Below, in pieces: positions 35,855-49,644 of a stretch of 64,000 nucleotides of DNA. The notes under the pieces are model-generated. The model saw only the letters and a list, made by a program, of their open reading frames with translations, was not told where the DNA came from and made no database searches. The stretch covers positions 1 to 64,000 of the forward strand of contig NW_026912207.1 in assembly GCF_963662255.1 (NCBI RefSeq), read 5' to 3'. The position numbers and the translations under genes were made by a program. This stretch comes from Cinclus cinclus (taxonomy: Eukaryota; Chordata; Aves; Passeriformes; Cinclidae). How positions within the stretch are numbered: the first letter of the stretch is position 1; every line of letters starts with the position of its first letter.

Positions 35855-37233
35855 CAGCCTGCTGTTCTGAAGCTTCGCTGGCTGCCGTTCGTGCCCAGAC
35901 GCGATTTCCTTCCCAAGGAGGCGAAGCGCCGTCTACTTCTCGCAGCGAGCACGCTGCTCCTGGCTTTCGCTTCTGCCGCAACGAGCTCGCTACGAGCACT
36001 TTTCTTCTCAACCCTCTAGACCATTGCGTTCTGCTTTTCTTGTCTCGTGAATGGAGACGGAAAGCTTCTCGGCTACAATCTCGCCTAGAACAACTGCGGC
36101 TACACATTAAGCTCGCCCGGAACGCCCTGCTGAAACTTGCCTTCTGGCACCACATTCGCGGGGCAGCCGTCTTTCTTCGGCCACCTGCCAAGTGGCCCCA
36201 TATCGCCGCGCTCGTTGCACTCCGCTTGTCAGATTGGCTTCCCGTGGCGCTGATTTCAGCCTGGCCAAATACTAGCGCCGCGGAGAGCTGTCTCGCAGAC
36301 AATCATGTTCCAGCATAGAAATTTGTCCTGCAATGTTCCCCCCTCTTTTCCCTCATTGTGCTGCTCTGATGAATGCCTTGAGCATGGAACGACTTAAGCC
36401 AGCAAGTATTCCTCGCCGGCCACCTCTCGCTGTGCAAGAGGTATGCCGTGGACCCTTGGAACGCTGCCAAGCAAAAAGCAGAGCAGTGACCATAAAAGCG
36501 AGGAGAGAGCATGCACGAAGCACACTAGTTCTGTCTAGTGCTTTCCGTGCAGAGAGGCGGCAAAGCTGAATGCCGTGCCAGAGCTTCACTTCTCGCTGGA
36601 GCACAGGAAGGCAAGAATGAAGAGGCAGAACACAGCCTTGGTTTCAGCAGCCTCCGGGGCTGCAAAAGTTCAGCAATAGCTCTGTCAAAGCAGAACTCGG
36701 CTGAGAATGCTCTCGCAGCTTGGGAAAGTTAGGCGCAGCTGTTGACCAGCTCTGCCCGTGGCCACAGGCTGCTTCTTCCACCTTCACTGTGGCAGAGCTT
36801 TTGCGGAACAGAGACGGCATTCTTCAAGGGCGTGTTCTCCAAGGTGCTGTGAAACAGAGCCTAGCACGCTGTCTCGCTGATCCTGGCTTTCGGCAAGCAG
36901 GCGTGCCAGACCGCCTACATTCTGCACTCTGGCAGCCTAGTTGCCAGCTTTCGGCAGCTGCTGTCCTAGCAAGGAAGCTCAGGGAGTCAAAGCCAGTGCC
37001 GGGCGGCACCTTTCTGCTTTGCCCGCCTAAGCGGCGCCACGCTCCCTCGGATACTGTGTCCTTTCCCTCTGCACTGCGTCTGCCGAGGTGCTCTCTGCCT
37101 CTCGGAGCAGAAGGGCAAAGGACAATGTTTTCCACAGCAGGGTAGAAATGGCATTGCTAGCAGGAAAGCTAGATGCCTTGGAACTGTCCCCTTAGCCCTT
37201 GCCACTCACTTCAGGCTCGTACGCTGAGCAGAA
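35855..37233 (+). repeat. Satellite monomer M27 (trimer position 3)
   Basis: Complete copy with 586G only, matching M24. It closes the second 4137-bp trimer. Confidence 0.97.
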
Positions 37234-38612
37234 CAGCCTGCTGTTCTGAAGCTTCGCTGGCTGCCGTTCGTGCCCAGACGCCATTTCCTTCCCAAGGAGG
37301 CGAAGCGCCGTCTACTTCTCGCAGCGAGCACGCTGCTCCTGGCTTTCGCTTCTGCCGCAACGAGCTCGCTACGAGCACTTTTCTTCTCAACCCTCTAGAC
37401 CATTGCGTTCTGCTTTTCTTGTCTCGTGAATGGAGACGGAAAGCTTCTCGGCTACAATCTCGCCTAGAACAACTGCGGCTACACATTAAGCTCGCCCGGA
37501 ACGCCCTGCTGAAACTTGCCTTCTGGCACCACATTCGCGGGGCAGCCGTCTTTCTTCGGCCACCTGCCAAGTGGCCCCATATCGCCGCGCTCGTTGCACT
37601 CCGCTTGTCAGATTGGCTTCCCGTGGCGCTGATTTCAGCCTGGCCAAATACTAGCGCCGCGGAGAGCTGTCTCGCAGACAATCATGTTCCAGCATAGAAA
37701 TTTGTCCTGCAATGTTCCCCCCTCTTTTCCCTCATTGTGCTGCTCTGATGAATGCCTTGAGCATGGAACGACTTAAGCCAGCAAGTATTCCTCGCCGGCC
37801 ACCTCTCGCTGTGCAAGATGTATGCCGTGGACCCTTGGAACGCTGCCAAGCAAAAAGCAGAGCAGTGACCATAAAAGCGAGGAGAGAGCATGCACGAAGC
37901 ACACTAGTTCTGTCTAGTGCTTTCCGTGCAGAGAGGCGGCAAAGCTGAATGCCGTGCCAGAGCTTCACTTCTCGCTGGAGCACAGGAAGGCAAGAATGAA
38001 GAGGCAGAACACAGCCTTGGTTTCAGCAGCCTCCGGGGCTGCAAAAGTTCAGCAATAGCTCTGTCAAAGCAGAACTCGGCTGAGAATGCTCTCGCAGCTT
38101 GGGAAAGTTAGGCGCAGCTGTTGACCAGCTCTGCCCGTGGCCACAGGCTGCTTCTTCCACCTTCACTGTGGCAGAGCTTTTGCGGAACAGAGACGGCATT
38201 CTTCAAGGGCGTGTTCTCCAAGGTGCTGTGAAACAGAGCCTAGCACGCTGTCTCGCTGATCCTGGCTTTCGGCAAGCAGGCGTGCCAGACCGCCTACATT
38301 CTGCACTCTGGCAGCCTAGTTGCCAGCTTTCGGCAGCTGCTGTCCTAGCAAGGAAGCTCAGGGAGTCAAAGCCAGTGCCGGGCGGCACCTTTCTGCTTTG
38401 CCCGCCTAAGCGGCGCCACGCTCCCTCGGATACTGTGTCCTTTCCCTCTGCACTGCGTCTGCCGAGGTGCTCTCTGCCTCTCGGAGCAGAAGGGCAAAGG
38501 ACAATGTTTTCCACAGCAGGGTAGAAATGGCATTGCTAGCAGGAAAGCTAGATGCCTTGGAACTGTCCCCTTAGCCCTTGCCACTCACTTCAGGCTCGTA
38601 CGCTGAGCAGAA
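37234..38612 (+). repeat. Satellite monomer M28
   Basis: Complete copy with 49C only. This is the first appearance of 49C, which is confined to the right 42% of the window. Confidence 0.97.
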
Positions 38613-39991
38613 CAGCCTGCTGTTCTGAAGCTTCGCTGGCTGCCGTTCGTGCCCAGACGCCATTTCCTTCCCAAGGAGGCGAAGCGCCGTCTACTTCTCG
38701 CAGCGAGCACGCTGCTCCTGGCTTTCGCTTCTGCCGCAACGAGCTCGCTACGAGCACTTTTCTTCTCAACCCTCTAGACCATTGCGTTCTGCTTTTCTTG
38801 TCTTGTGAATGGAGACGGAAAGCTTCTCGGCTACAATCTCGCCTAGAACAACTGCGGCTACACATTAAGCTCGCCCGGAACGCCCTGCTGAAACTTGCCT
38901 TCTGGCACCACATTCGCGGGGCAGCCGTCTTTCTTCGGCCACCTGCCAAGTGGCCCCATATCGCCGCGCTCGTTGCACTCCGCTTGTCAGATTGGCTTCC
39001 CGTGGCGCTGATTTCAGCCTGGCCAAATACTAGCGCCGCGGAGAGCTGTCTCGCAGACAATCATGTTCCAGCATAGAAATTTGTCCTGCAATGTTCCCCC
39101 CTCTTTTCCCTCATTGTGCTGCTCTGATGAATGCCTTGAGCATGGAACGACTTAAGCCAGCAAGTATTCCTCGCCGGCCACCTCTCGCTGTGCAAGAGGT
39201 ATGCCGTGGACCCTTGGAACGCTGCCAAGCAAAAAGCAGAGCAGTGACCATAAAAGCGAGGAGAGAGCATGCACGAAGCACACTAGTTCTGTCTAGTGCT
39301 TTCCGTGCAGAGAGGCGGCAAAGCTGAATGCCGTGCCAGAGCTTCACTTCTCGCTGGAGCACAGGAAGGCAAGAATGAAGAGGCAGAACACAGCCTTGGT
39401 TTCAGCAGCCTCCGGGGCTGCAAAAGTTCAGCAATAGCTCTGTCAAAGCAGAACTCGGCTGAGAATGCTCTCGCAGCTTGGGAAAGTTAGGCGCAGCTGT
39501 TGACCAGCTCTGCCCGTGGCCACAGGCTGCTTCTTCCACCTTCACTGTGGCAGAGCTTTTGCGGAACAGAGACGGCATTCTTCAAGGGCGTGTTCTCCAA
39601 GGTGCTGTGAAACAGAGCCTAGCACGCTGTCTCGCTGATCCTGGCTTTCGGCAAGCAGGCGTGCCAGACCGCCTACATTCTGCACTCTGGCAGCCTAGTT
39701 GCCAGCTTTCGGCAGCTGCTGTCCTAGCAAGGAAGCTCAGGGAGTCAAAGCCAGTGCCGGGCGGCACCTTTCTGCTTTGCCCGCCTAAGCGGCGCCACGC
39801 TCCCTCGGATACTGTGTCCTTTCCCTCTGCACTGCGTCTGCCGAGGTGCTCTCTGCCTCTCGGAGCAGAAGGGCAAAGGACAATGTTTTCCACAGCAGGG
39901 TAGAAATGGCATTGCTAGCAGGAAAGCTAGATGCCTTGGAACTGTCCCCTTAGCCCTTGCCACTCACTTCAGGCTCGTACGCTGAGCAGAA
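38613..39991 (+). repeat. Satellite monomer M29
   Basis: Complete copy carrying 49C, 586G and the private 192T. Confidence 0.97.
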
Positions 39992-41370
39992 CAGCCTGCT
40001 GTTCTGAAGCTTCGCTGGCTGCCGTTCGTGCCCAGACGCCATTTCCTTCCCAAGGAGGCGAAGCGCCGTCTACTTCTCGCAGCGAGCACGCTGCTCCTGG
40101 CTTTCGCTTCTGCCGCAACGAGCTCGCTACGAGCACTTTTCTTCTCAACCCTCTAGACCATTGCGTTCTGCTTTTCTTGTCTCGTGAATGGAGACGGAAA
40201 GCTTCTCGGCTACAATCTCGCCTAGAACAACTGCGGCTACACATTAAGCTCGCCCGGAACGCCCTGCTGAAACTTGCCTTCTGGCACCACATTCGCGGGG
40301 CAGCCGTCTTTCTTCGGCCACCTGCCAAGTGGCCCCATATCGCCGCGCTCGTTGCACTCCGCTTGTCAGATTGGCTTCCCGTGGCGCTGATTTCAGCCTG
40401 GCCAAATACTAGCGCCGCGGAGAGCTGTCTCGCAGACAATCATGTTCCAGCATAGAAATTTGTCCTGCAATGTTCCCCCCTCTTTTCCCTCATTGTGCTG
40501 CTCTGATGAATGCCTTGAGCATGGAACGACTTAAGCCAGCAAGTATTCCTCGCCGGCCACCTCTCGCTGTGCAAGATGTATGCCGTGGACCCTTGGAACG
40601 CTGCCAAGCAAAAAGCAGAGCAGTGACCATAAAAGCGAGGAGAGAGCATGCACGAAGCACACTAGTTCTGTCTAGTGCTTTCCGTGCAGAGAGGCGGCAA
40701 AGCTGAATGCCGTGCCAGAGCTTCACTTCTCGCTGGAGCACAGGAAGGCAAGAATGAAGAGGCAGAACACAGCCTTGGTTTCAGCAGCCTCCGGGGCTGC
40801 AAAAGTTCAGCAATAGCTCTGTCAAAGCAGAACTCGGCTGAGAATGCTCTCGCAGCTTGGGAAAGTTAGGCGCAGCTGTTGACCAGCTCTGCCCGTGGCC
40901 ACAGGCTGCTTCTTCCACCTTCACTGTGGCAGAGCTTTTGCGGAACAGAGACGGCATTCTTCAAGGGCGTGTTCTCCAAGGTGCTGTGAAACAGAGCCTA
41001 GCACGCTGTCTCGCTGATCCTGGCTTTCGGCAAGCAGGCGTGCCAGACCGCCTACATTCTGCACTCTGGCAGCCTAGTTGCCAGCTTTCGGCAGCTGCTG
41101 TCCTAGCAAGGAAGCTCAGGGAGTCAAAGCCAGTGCCGGGCGGCACCTTTCTGCTTTGCCCGCCTAAGCGGCGCCACGCTCCCTCGGATACTGTGTCCTT
41201 TCCCTCTGCACTGCGTCTGCCGAGGTGCTCTCTGCCTCTCGGAGCAGAAGGGCAAAGGACAATGTTTTCCACAGCAGGGTAGAAATGGCATTGCTAGCAG
41301 GAAAGCTAGATGCCTTGGAACTGTCCCCTTAGCCCTTGCCACTCACTTCAGGCTCGTACGCTGAGCAGAA
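39992..41370 (+). repeat. Satellite monomer M30
   Basis: Complete copy with 49C only, the same as M28. Confidence 0.97.
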
Positions 41371-42749
41371 CAGCCTGCTGTTCTGAAGCTTCGCTGGCTG
41401 CCGTTCGTGCCCAGACGCGATTTCCTTCCCAAGGAGGCGAAGCGCCGTCTACTTCTCGCAGCGAGCACGCTGCTCCTGGCTTTCGCTTCTGCCGCAACGA
41501 GCTCGCTACGAGCACTTTTCTTCTCAACCCTCTAGACCATTGCGTTCTGCTTTTCTTGTCTCGTGAATGGAGACGGAAAGCTTCTCGGCTACAATCTCGC
41601 CTAGAACAACTGCGGCTACACATTAAGCTCGCCCGGAACGCCCTGCTGAAACTTGCCTTCTGGCACCACATTCGCGGGGCAGCCGTCTTTCTTCGGCCAC
41701 CTGCCAAGTGGCCCCATATCGCCGCGCTCGTTGCACTCCGCTTGTCAGATTGGCTTCCCGTGGCGCTGATTTCAGCCTGGCCAAATACTAGCGCCGCGGA
41801 GAGCTGTCTCGCAGACAATCATGTTCCAGCATAGAAATTTGTCCTGCAATGTTCCCCCCTCTTTTCCCTCATTGTGCTGCTCTGATGAATGCCTTGAGCA
41901 TGGAACGACTTAAGCCAGCAAGTATTCCTCGCCGGCCACCTCTCGCTGTGCAAGATGTATGCCGTGGACCCTTGGAACGCTGCCAAGCAAAAAGCAGAGC
42001 AGTGACCATAAAAGCGAGGAGAGAGCATGCACGAAGCACACTAGTTCTGTCTAGTGCTTTCCGTGCAGAGAGGCGGCAAAGCTGAATGCCGTGCCAGAGC
42101 TTCACTTCTCGCTGGAGCACAGGAAGGCAAGAATGAAGAGGCAGAACACAGCCTTGGTTTCAGCAGCCTCCGGGGCTGCAAAAGTTCAGCAATAGCTCTG
42201 TCAAAGCAGAACTCGGCTGAGAATGCTCTCGCAGCTTGGGAAAGTTAGGCGCAGCTGTTGACCAGCTCTGCCCGTGGCCACAGGCTGCTTCTTCCACCTT
42301 CACTGTGGCAGAGCTTTTGCGGAACAGAGACGGCATTCTTCAAGGGCGTGTTCTCCAAGGTGCTGTGAAACAGAGCCTAGCACGCTGTCTCGCTGATCCT
42401 GGCTTTCGGCAAGCAGGCGTGCCAGACCGCCTACATTCTGCACTCTGGCAGCCTAGTTGCCAGCTTTCGGCAGCTGCTGTCCTAGCAAGGAAGCTCAGGG
42501 AGTCAAAGCCAGTGCCGGGCGGCACCTTTCTGCTTTGCCCGCCTAAGCGGCGCCACGCTCCCTCGGATACTGTGTCCTTTCCCTCTGCACTGCGTCTGCC
42601 GAGGTGCTCTCTGCCTCTCGGAGCAGAAGGGCAAAGGACAATGTTTTCCACAGCAGGGTAGAAATGGCATTGCTAGCAGGAAAGCTAGATGCCTTGGAAC
42701 TGTCCCCTTAGCCCTTGCCACTCACTTCAGGCTCGTACGCTGAGCAGAA
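41371..42749 (+). repeat. Satellite monomer M31 (consensus type)
   Basis: Complete copy with no departure from consensus at the sites read. Confidence 0.97.
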
Positions 42750-44128
42750 CAGCCTGCTGTTCTGAAGCTTCGCTGGCTGCCGTTCGTGCCCAGACGCCAT
42801 TTCCTTCCCAAGGAGGCGAAGCGCCGTCTACTTCTCGCAGCGAGCACGCTGCTCCTGGCTTTCGCTTCTGCCGCAACGAGCTCGCTACGAGCACTTTTCT
42901 TCTCAACCCTCTAGACCATTGCGTTCTGCTTTTCTTGTCTCGTGAATGGAGACGGAAAGCTTCTCGGCTACAATCTCGCCTAGAACAACTGCGGCTACAC
43001 ATTAAGCTCGCCCGGAACGCCCTGCTGAAACTTGCCTTCTGGCACCACATTCGCGGGGCAGCCGTCTTTCTTCGGCCACCTGCCAAGTGGCCCCATATCG
43101 CCGCGCTCGTTGCACTCCGCTTGTCAGATTGGCTTCCCGTGGCGCTGATTTCAGCCTGGCCAAATACTAGCGCCGCGGAGAGCTGTCTCGCAGACAATCA
43201 TGTTCCAGCATAGAAATTTGTCCTGCAATGTTCCCCCCTCTTTTCCCGCATTGTGCTGCTCTGATGAATGCCTTGAGCATGGAACGACTTAAGCCAGCAA
43301 GTATTCCTCGCCGGCCACCTCTCGCTGTGCAAGATGTATGCCGTGGACCCTTGGAACGCTGCCAAGCAAAAAGCAGAGCAGTGACCATAAAAGCGAGGAG
43401 AGAGCATGCACGAAGCACACTAGTTCTGTCTAGTGCTTTCCGTGCAGAGAGGCGGCAAAGCTGAATGCCGTGCCAGAGCTTCACTTCTCGCTGGAGCACA
43501 GGAAGGCAAGAATGAAGAGGCAGAACACAGCCTTGGTTTCAGCAGCCTCCGGGGCTGCAAAAGTTCAGCAATAGCTCTGTCAAAGCAGAACTCGGCTGAG
43601 AATGCTCTCGCAGCTTGGGAAAGTTAGGCGCAGCTGTTGACCAGCTCTGCCCGTGGCCACAGGCTGCTTCTTCCACCTTCACTGTGGCAGAGCTTTTGCG
43701 GAACAGAGACGGCATTCTTCAAGGGCGTGTTCTCCAAGGTGCTGTGAAACAGAGCCTAGCACGCTGTCTCGCTGATCCTGGCTTTCGGCAAGCAGGCGTG
43801 CCAGACCGCCTACATTCTGCACTCTGGCAGCCTAGTTGCCAGCTTTCGGCAGCTGCTGTCCTAGCAAGGAAGCTCAGGGAGTCAAAGCCAGTGCCGGGCG
43901 GCACCTTTCTGCTTTGCCCGCCTAAGCGGCGCCACGCTCCCTCGGATACTGTGTCCTTTCCCTCTGCACTGCGTCTGCCGAGGTGCTCTGTGCCTCTCGG
44001 AGCAGAAGGGCAAAGGACAATGTTTTCCACAGCAGGGTAGAAATGGCATTGCTAGCAGGAAAGCTAGATGCCTTGGAACTGTCCCCTTAGCCCTTGCCAC
44101 TCACTTCAGGCTCGTACGCTGAGCAGAA
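42750..44128 (+). repeat. Satellite monomer M32
   Basis: Complete copy carrying 49C, 499G and 1241G. The 1241G allele recurs only in M43. Confidence 0.97.
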
Positions 44129-45507
44129 CAGCCTGCTGTTCTGAAGCTTCGCTGGCTGCCGTTCGTGCCCAGACGCCATTTCCTTCCCAAGGAGGCGAAG
44201 CGCCGTCTACTTCTCGCAGCGAGCACGCTGCTCCTGGCTTTCGCTTCTGCCGCAACGAGCTCGCTACGAGCACTTTTCTTCTCAACCCTCTAGACCATTG
44301 CGTTCTGCTTTTCTTGTCTCGTGAATGGAGACGGAAAGCTTCTCGGCTACAATCTCGCCTAGAACAACTGCGGCTACACATTAAGCTCGCCCGGAACGCC
44401 CTGCTGAAACTTGCCTTCTGGCACCACATTCGCGGGGCAGCCGTCTTTCTTCGGCCACCTGCCAAGTGGCCCCATATCGCCGCGCTCGTTGCACTCCGCT
44501 TGTCAGATTGGCTTCCCGTGGCGCTGATTTCAGCCTGGCCAAATACTAGCGCCGCGGAGAGCTGTCTCGCAGACAATCATGTTCCAGCATAGAAATTTGT
44601 CCTGCAATGTTCCCCCCTCTTTTCCCGCATTGTGCTGCTCTGATGAATGCCTTGAGCATGGAACGACTTAAGCCAGCAAGTATTCCTCGCCGGCCACCTC
44701 TCGCTGTGCAAGATGTATGCCGTGGACCCTTGGAACGCTGCCAAGCAAAAAGCAGAGCAGTGACCATAAAAGCGAGGAGAGAGCATGCACGAAGCACACT
44801 AGTTCTGTCTAGTGCTTTCCGTGCAGAGAGGCGGCAAAGCTGAATGCCGTGCCAGAGCTTCACTTCTCGCTGGAGCACAGGAAGGCAAGAATGAAGAGGC
44901 AGAACACAGCCTTGGTTTCAGCAGCCTCCGGGGCTGCAAAAGTTCAGCAATAGCTCTGTCAAAGCAGAACTCGGCTGAGAATGCTCTCGCAGCTTGGGAA
45001 AGTTAGGCGCAGCTGTTGACCAGCTCTGCCCGTGGCCACAGGCTGCTTCTTCCACCTTCACTGTGGCAGAGCTTTTGCGGAACAGAGACGGCATTCTTCA
45101 AGGGCGTGTTCTCCAAGGTGCTGTGAAACAGAGCCTAGCACGCTGTCTCGCTGATCCTGGCTTTCGGCAAGCAGGCGTGCCAGACCGCCTACATTCTGCA
45201 CTCTGGCAGCCTAGTTGCCAGCTTTCGGCAGCTGCTGTCCTAGCAAGGAAGCTCAGGGAGTCAAAGCCAGTGCCGGGCGGCACCTTTCTGCTTTGCCCGC
45301 CTAAGCGGCGCCACGCTCCCTCGGATACTGTGTCCTTTCCCTCTGCACTGCGTCTGCCGAGGTGCTCTCTGCCTCTCGGAGCAGAAGGGCAAAGGACAAT
45401 GTTTTCCACAGCAGGGTAGAAATGGCATTGCTAGCAGGAAAGCTAGATGCCTTGGAACTGTCCCCTTAGCCCTTGCCACTCACTTCAGGCTCGTACGCTG
45501 AGCAGAA
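44129..45507 (+). repeat. Satellite monomer M33
   Basis: Complete copy carrying 49C and 499G, the same left half as M32, so M32-M33 look like a recent tandem duplication. Confidence 0.97.
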
Positions 45508-46886
45508 CAGCCTGCTGTTCTGAAGCTTCGCTGGCTGCCGTTCGTGCCCAGACGCGATTTCCTTCCCAAGGAGGCGAAGCGCCGTCTACTTCTCGCAGCG
45601 AGCACGCTGCTCCTGGCTTTCGCTTCTGCCGCAACGAGCTCGCTACGAGCACTTTTCTTCTCAACCCTCTAGACCATTGCGTTCTGCTTTTCTTGTCTCG
45701 TGAATGGAGACGGAAAGCTTCTCGGCTACAATCTCGCCTAGAACAACTGCGGCTACACATTAAGCTCGCCCGGAACGCCCTGCTGAAACTTGCCTTCTGG
45801 CACCACATTCGCGGGGCAGCCGTCTTTCTTCGGCCACCTGCCAAGTGGCCCCATATCGCCGCGCTCGTTGCACTCCGCTTGTCAGATTGGCTTCCCGTGG
45901 CGCTGATTTCAGCCTGGCCAAATACTAGCGCCGCGGAGAGCTGTCTCGCAGACAATCATGTTCCAGCATAGAAATTTGTCCTGCAATGTTCCCCCCTCTT
46001 TTCCCTCATTGTGCTGCTCTGATGAATGCCTTGAGCATGGAACGACTTAAGCCAGCAAGTATTCCTCGCCGGCCACCTCTCGCTGTGCAAGATGTATGCC
46101 GTGGACCCTTGGAACGCTGCCAAGCAAAAAGCAGAGCAGTGACCATAAAAGCGAGGAGAGAGCATGCACGAAGCACACTAGTTCTGTCTAGTGCTTTCCG
46201 TGCAGAGAGGCGGCAAAGCTGAATGCCGTGCCAGAGCTTCACTTCTCGCTGGAGCACAGGAAGGCAAGAATGAAGAGGCAGAACACAGCCTTGGTTTCAG
46301 CAGCCTCCGGGGCTGCAAAAGTTCAGCAATAGCTCTGTCAAAGCAGAACTCGGCTGAGAATGCTCTCGCAGCTTGGGAAAGTTAGGCGCAGCTGTTGACC
46401 AGCTCTGCCCGTGGCCACAGGCTGCTTCTTCCACCTTCACTGTGGCAGAGCTTTTGCGGAACAGAGACGGCATTCTTCAAGGGCGTGTTCTCCAAGGTGC
46501 TGTGAAACAGAGCCTAGCACGCTGTCTCGCTGATCCTGGCTTTCGGCAAGCAGGCGTGCCAGACCGCCTACATTCTGCACTCTGGCAGCCTAGTTGCCAG
46601 CTTTCGGCAGCTGCTGTCCTAGCAAGGAAGCTCAGGGAGTCAAAGCCAGTGCCGGGCGGCACCTTTCTGCTTTGCCCGCCTAAGCGGCGCCACGCTCCCT
46701 CGGATACTGTGTCCTTTCCCTCTGCACTGCGTCTGCCGAGGTGCTCTCTGCCTCTCGGAGCAGAAGGGCAAAGGACAATGTTTTCCACAGCAGGGTAGAA
46801 ATGGCATTGCTAGCAGGAAAGCTAGATGCCTTGGAACTGTCCCCTTAGCCCTTGCCACTCACTTCAGGCTCGTACGCTGAGCAGAA
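45508..46886 (+). repeat. Satellite monomer M34 (consensus type)
   Basis: Complete copy with no departure from consensus at the sites read. It ends the homogenised core. Confidence 0.97.
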
Positions 46887-48265
46887 CAGCCTGCTGTTCT
46901 GAAGCTTCGCTGGCTGCCGTTCGTGCCCAGACGCGATTTCCTTCCCAAGGAGGCGAAGCGCCGTCTACTTCTCGCAGCGAGCACGCTGCTCCTGGCTTTC
47001 GCTTCTGCCGCAACGAGCTCGCTACGAGCACTTTTCTTCTCAACCCTCTAGACCATTGCGTTCTGCTTTTCTTGTCTCGTGAATGGAGACGGAAAGCTTC
47101 TCGGCTACAATCTCGCCTAGAACAACTGCGGCTACACATTAAGCTCGCCCGGAACGCCCTGCTGAAACTTGCCTTCTGGCACCACATTCGCGGGGCAGCC
47201 GTCTTTCTTCGGCCACCTGCCAAGTGGCCCCATATCGCCGCGCTCGTTGCACTCCGCTTGTCAGATTGGCTTCCCGTGGCGCTGATTTCAGCCTGGCCAA
47301 ATACTAGCGCCGCGGAGAGCTGTCTCGCAGACAATCATGTTCCAGCATAGAAATTTGTCCTGCAATGTTCCCCCCTCTTTTCCCTCATTGTGCTGCTCTG
47401 ATGAATGCCTTGAGCATGGAACGACTTAAGCCAGCAAGTATTCCTCGCCGGCCACCTCTCGCTGTGCAAGATGTATGCCGTGGACCCTTGGAACGCTGCC
47501 AAGCAAAAAGCAGAGCAGTGACCATAAAAGCGAGGAGAGAGCATGCACGAAGCACACTAGTTCTGTCTAGTGCTTTCCGTGCAGAGAGGCGGCAAAGCTG
47601 AATGCCGTGCCAGAGCTTCACTTCTCGCTGGAGCACAGGAAGGCAAGAATGAAGAGGCAGAACACAGCCTTGGTTTCAGCAGCCTCCGGGACTGCAAAAG
47701 TTCAGCAATAGCTCTGTCAAAGCAGAACTCGGCTGAGAATGCTCTCGCAGCTTGGGAAAGTTAGGCGCAGCTGTTGACCAGCTCTGCCCGTGGCCACAGG
47801 CTGCTTCTTCCACCTTCACTGTGGCAGAGCTTTTGCGGAACAGAGACGGCATTCTTCAAGGGCGTGTTCTCCAAGGTGCTGTGAAACAGAGCCTAGCACG
47901 CTGTCTCGCTGATCCTGGCTTTCGGCAAGCAGGCGTGCCAGACCGCCGACATTCTGCACTCTGGCAGCCTAGTTGCCAGCTTTCGGCAGCTGCTGTCCTA
48001 GCAAGGAAGCTCAGGGAGTCAAAGCCAGTGCCGGGCGGCACCTTTCTGCTTTGCCCGCCTAAGCGGCGCCACGCTCCCTCGGATACTGTGTCCTTTCCCT
48101 CTGCACTGCGTCTGCCGAGGTGCTCTCTGCCTCTCGGAGCAGAAGGGCATAGGACAATGTTATCCACAGCAGGGTAGAAATGGCATTGCTAGCAGGAAAG
48201 CTAGATGCCTTGGAACTGTCCCCTTAGCCCTTGCCACTCACTTCAGGCTCGTACGCTGAGCAGAA
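46887..48265 (+). repeat. Satellite monomer M35 (trimer marker)
   Basis: Complete copy carrying 805A, 1062G, 1264T and 1276A. Three and six units downstream, M38 and M41 carry the same 1264T/1276A block. Confidence 0.97.
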
Positions 48266-49644
48266 CAGCTTGCTGTTCTGAAGCTTCGCTGGCTGCCGTT
48301 CGTGCCCAGACGCGATTTCCTTCCCAAGGAGGCGAAGCGCCGTCTACTTCTCGCAGCGAGCACGCTGCTCCTGGCTTTCGCTTCTGCCGCAACGAGCTCG
48401 CTACGAGCACTTTTCTTCTCAACCCTCTAGACCATTGCGTTCTGCTTTTCTTGTCTCGTGAATGGAGACGGAAAGCTTCTCGGCTACAATCTCGCCTAGA
48501 ACAACTGCGGCTACACATTAAGCTCGCCCGGAACGCCCTGCTGAAACTTGCCTTCTGGCACCACATTCGCGGGGCAGCCGTCTTTCTTCGGCCACCTGCC
48601 AAGTGGCCCCATATCGCCGCGCTCGTTGCACTCCGCTTGTCAGATTGGCTTCCCGTGGCGCTGATTGCAGCCTGGCCAAATACTAGCGCCGCGGAGAGCT
48701 GTCTCGCAGACAATCATGTTCCAGCATAGAAATTTGTCCTGCAATGTTCCCCCCTCTTTTCCCTCATTGTGCTGCTCTGATGAATGCCTTGAGCATGGAA
48801 CGACTTAAGCCAGCAAGTATTCCTCGCCGGCCACCTCTCGCTGTGCAAGATGTATGCCGTGGACCCTTGGAACGCTGCCAAGCAAAAAGCAGAGCAGTGA
48901 CCATAAAAGCGAGGAGAGAGCATGCACGAAGCACACTAGTTCTGTCTAGTGCTTTCCGTGCAGAGAGGCGGCAAAGCTGAATGCCGTGCCAGAGCTTCAC
49001 TTCTCGCTGGAGCACAGGAAGGCAAGAATGAAGAGGCAGAACACAGCCTTGGTTTCAGCAGCCTCCGGGACTGCAAAAGTTCAGCAATAGCTCTGTCAAA
49101 GCAGAACTCGGCTGAGAATGCTCTCGCAGCTTGGGAAAGTTAGGCGCAGCTGTTGACCAGCTCTGCCCGTGGCCACAGGCTGCTTCTTCCACCTTCACTG
49201 TGGCAGAGCTTTTGCGGAACAGAGACGGCATTCTTCAAGGGCGTGTTCTCCAAGGTGCTGTGAAACAGAGCCTAGCACGCTGTCTCGCTGATCCTGGCTT
49301 TCGGCAAGCAGGCGTGCCAGACCGCCTACATTCTGCACTCTGGCAGCCTAGTTGCCAGCTTTCGGCAGCTGCTGTCCTAGCAAGGAAGCTCAGGGAGTCA
49401 AAGCCAGTGCCGGGCGGCACCTTTCTGCTTTGCCCGCCTAAGCGGCGCCACGCTCCCTCGGATACTGTGTCCTTTCCCTCTGCACTGCGTCTGCCGAGGT
49501 GCTCTCTGCCTCTCGGAGCAGAAGGGCAAAGGACAATGTTTTCCACAGCAGGGTAGAAATGGCATTGCTAGCAGGAAAGCTAGATGCCTTGGAACTGTCC
49601 CCTTAGCCCTTGCCACTCACTTCAGGCTCGTACGCTGAGCAGAA
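48266..49644 (+). repeat. Satellite monomer M36
   Basis: Complete copy carrying 5T, 402G and 805A. The 5T plus 402G pair recurs in M39, three units on. Confidence 0.97.

Larger units (their letters stand above)
28960..37233 (+). repeat. Trimeric higher-order repeat, two 4137-bp copies (M22-M24, M25-M27)
   Basis: The pattern [174T+298C], [586G], [586G] occurs twice back to back, at 28960-33096 and 33097-37233. The only difference seen between the two trimers is 961G in M25. The 298C allele is absent from M1 to M21 and from M26 to M39 otherwise, so the match is specific. Confidence 0.85.
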
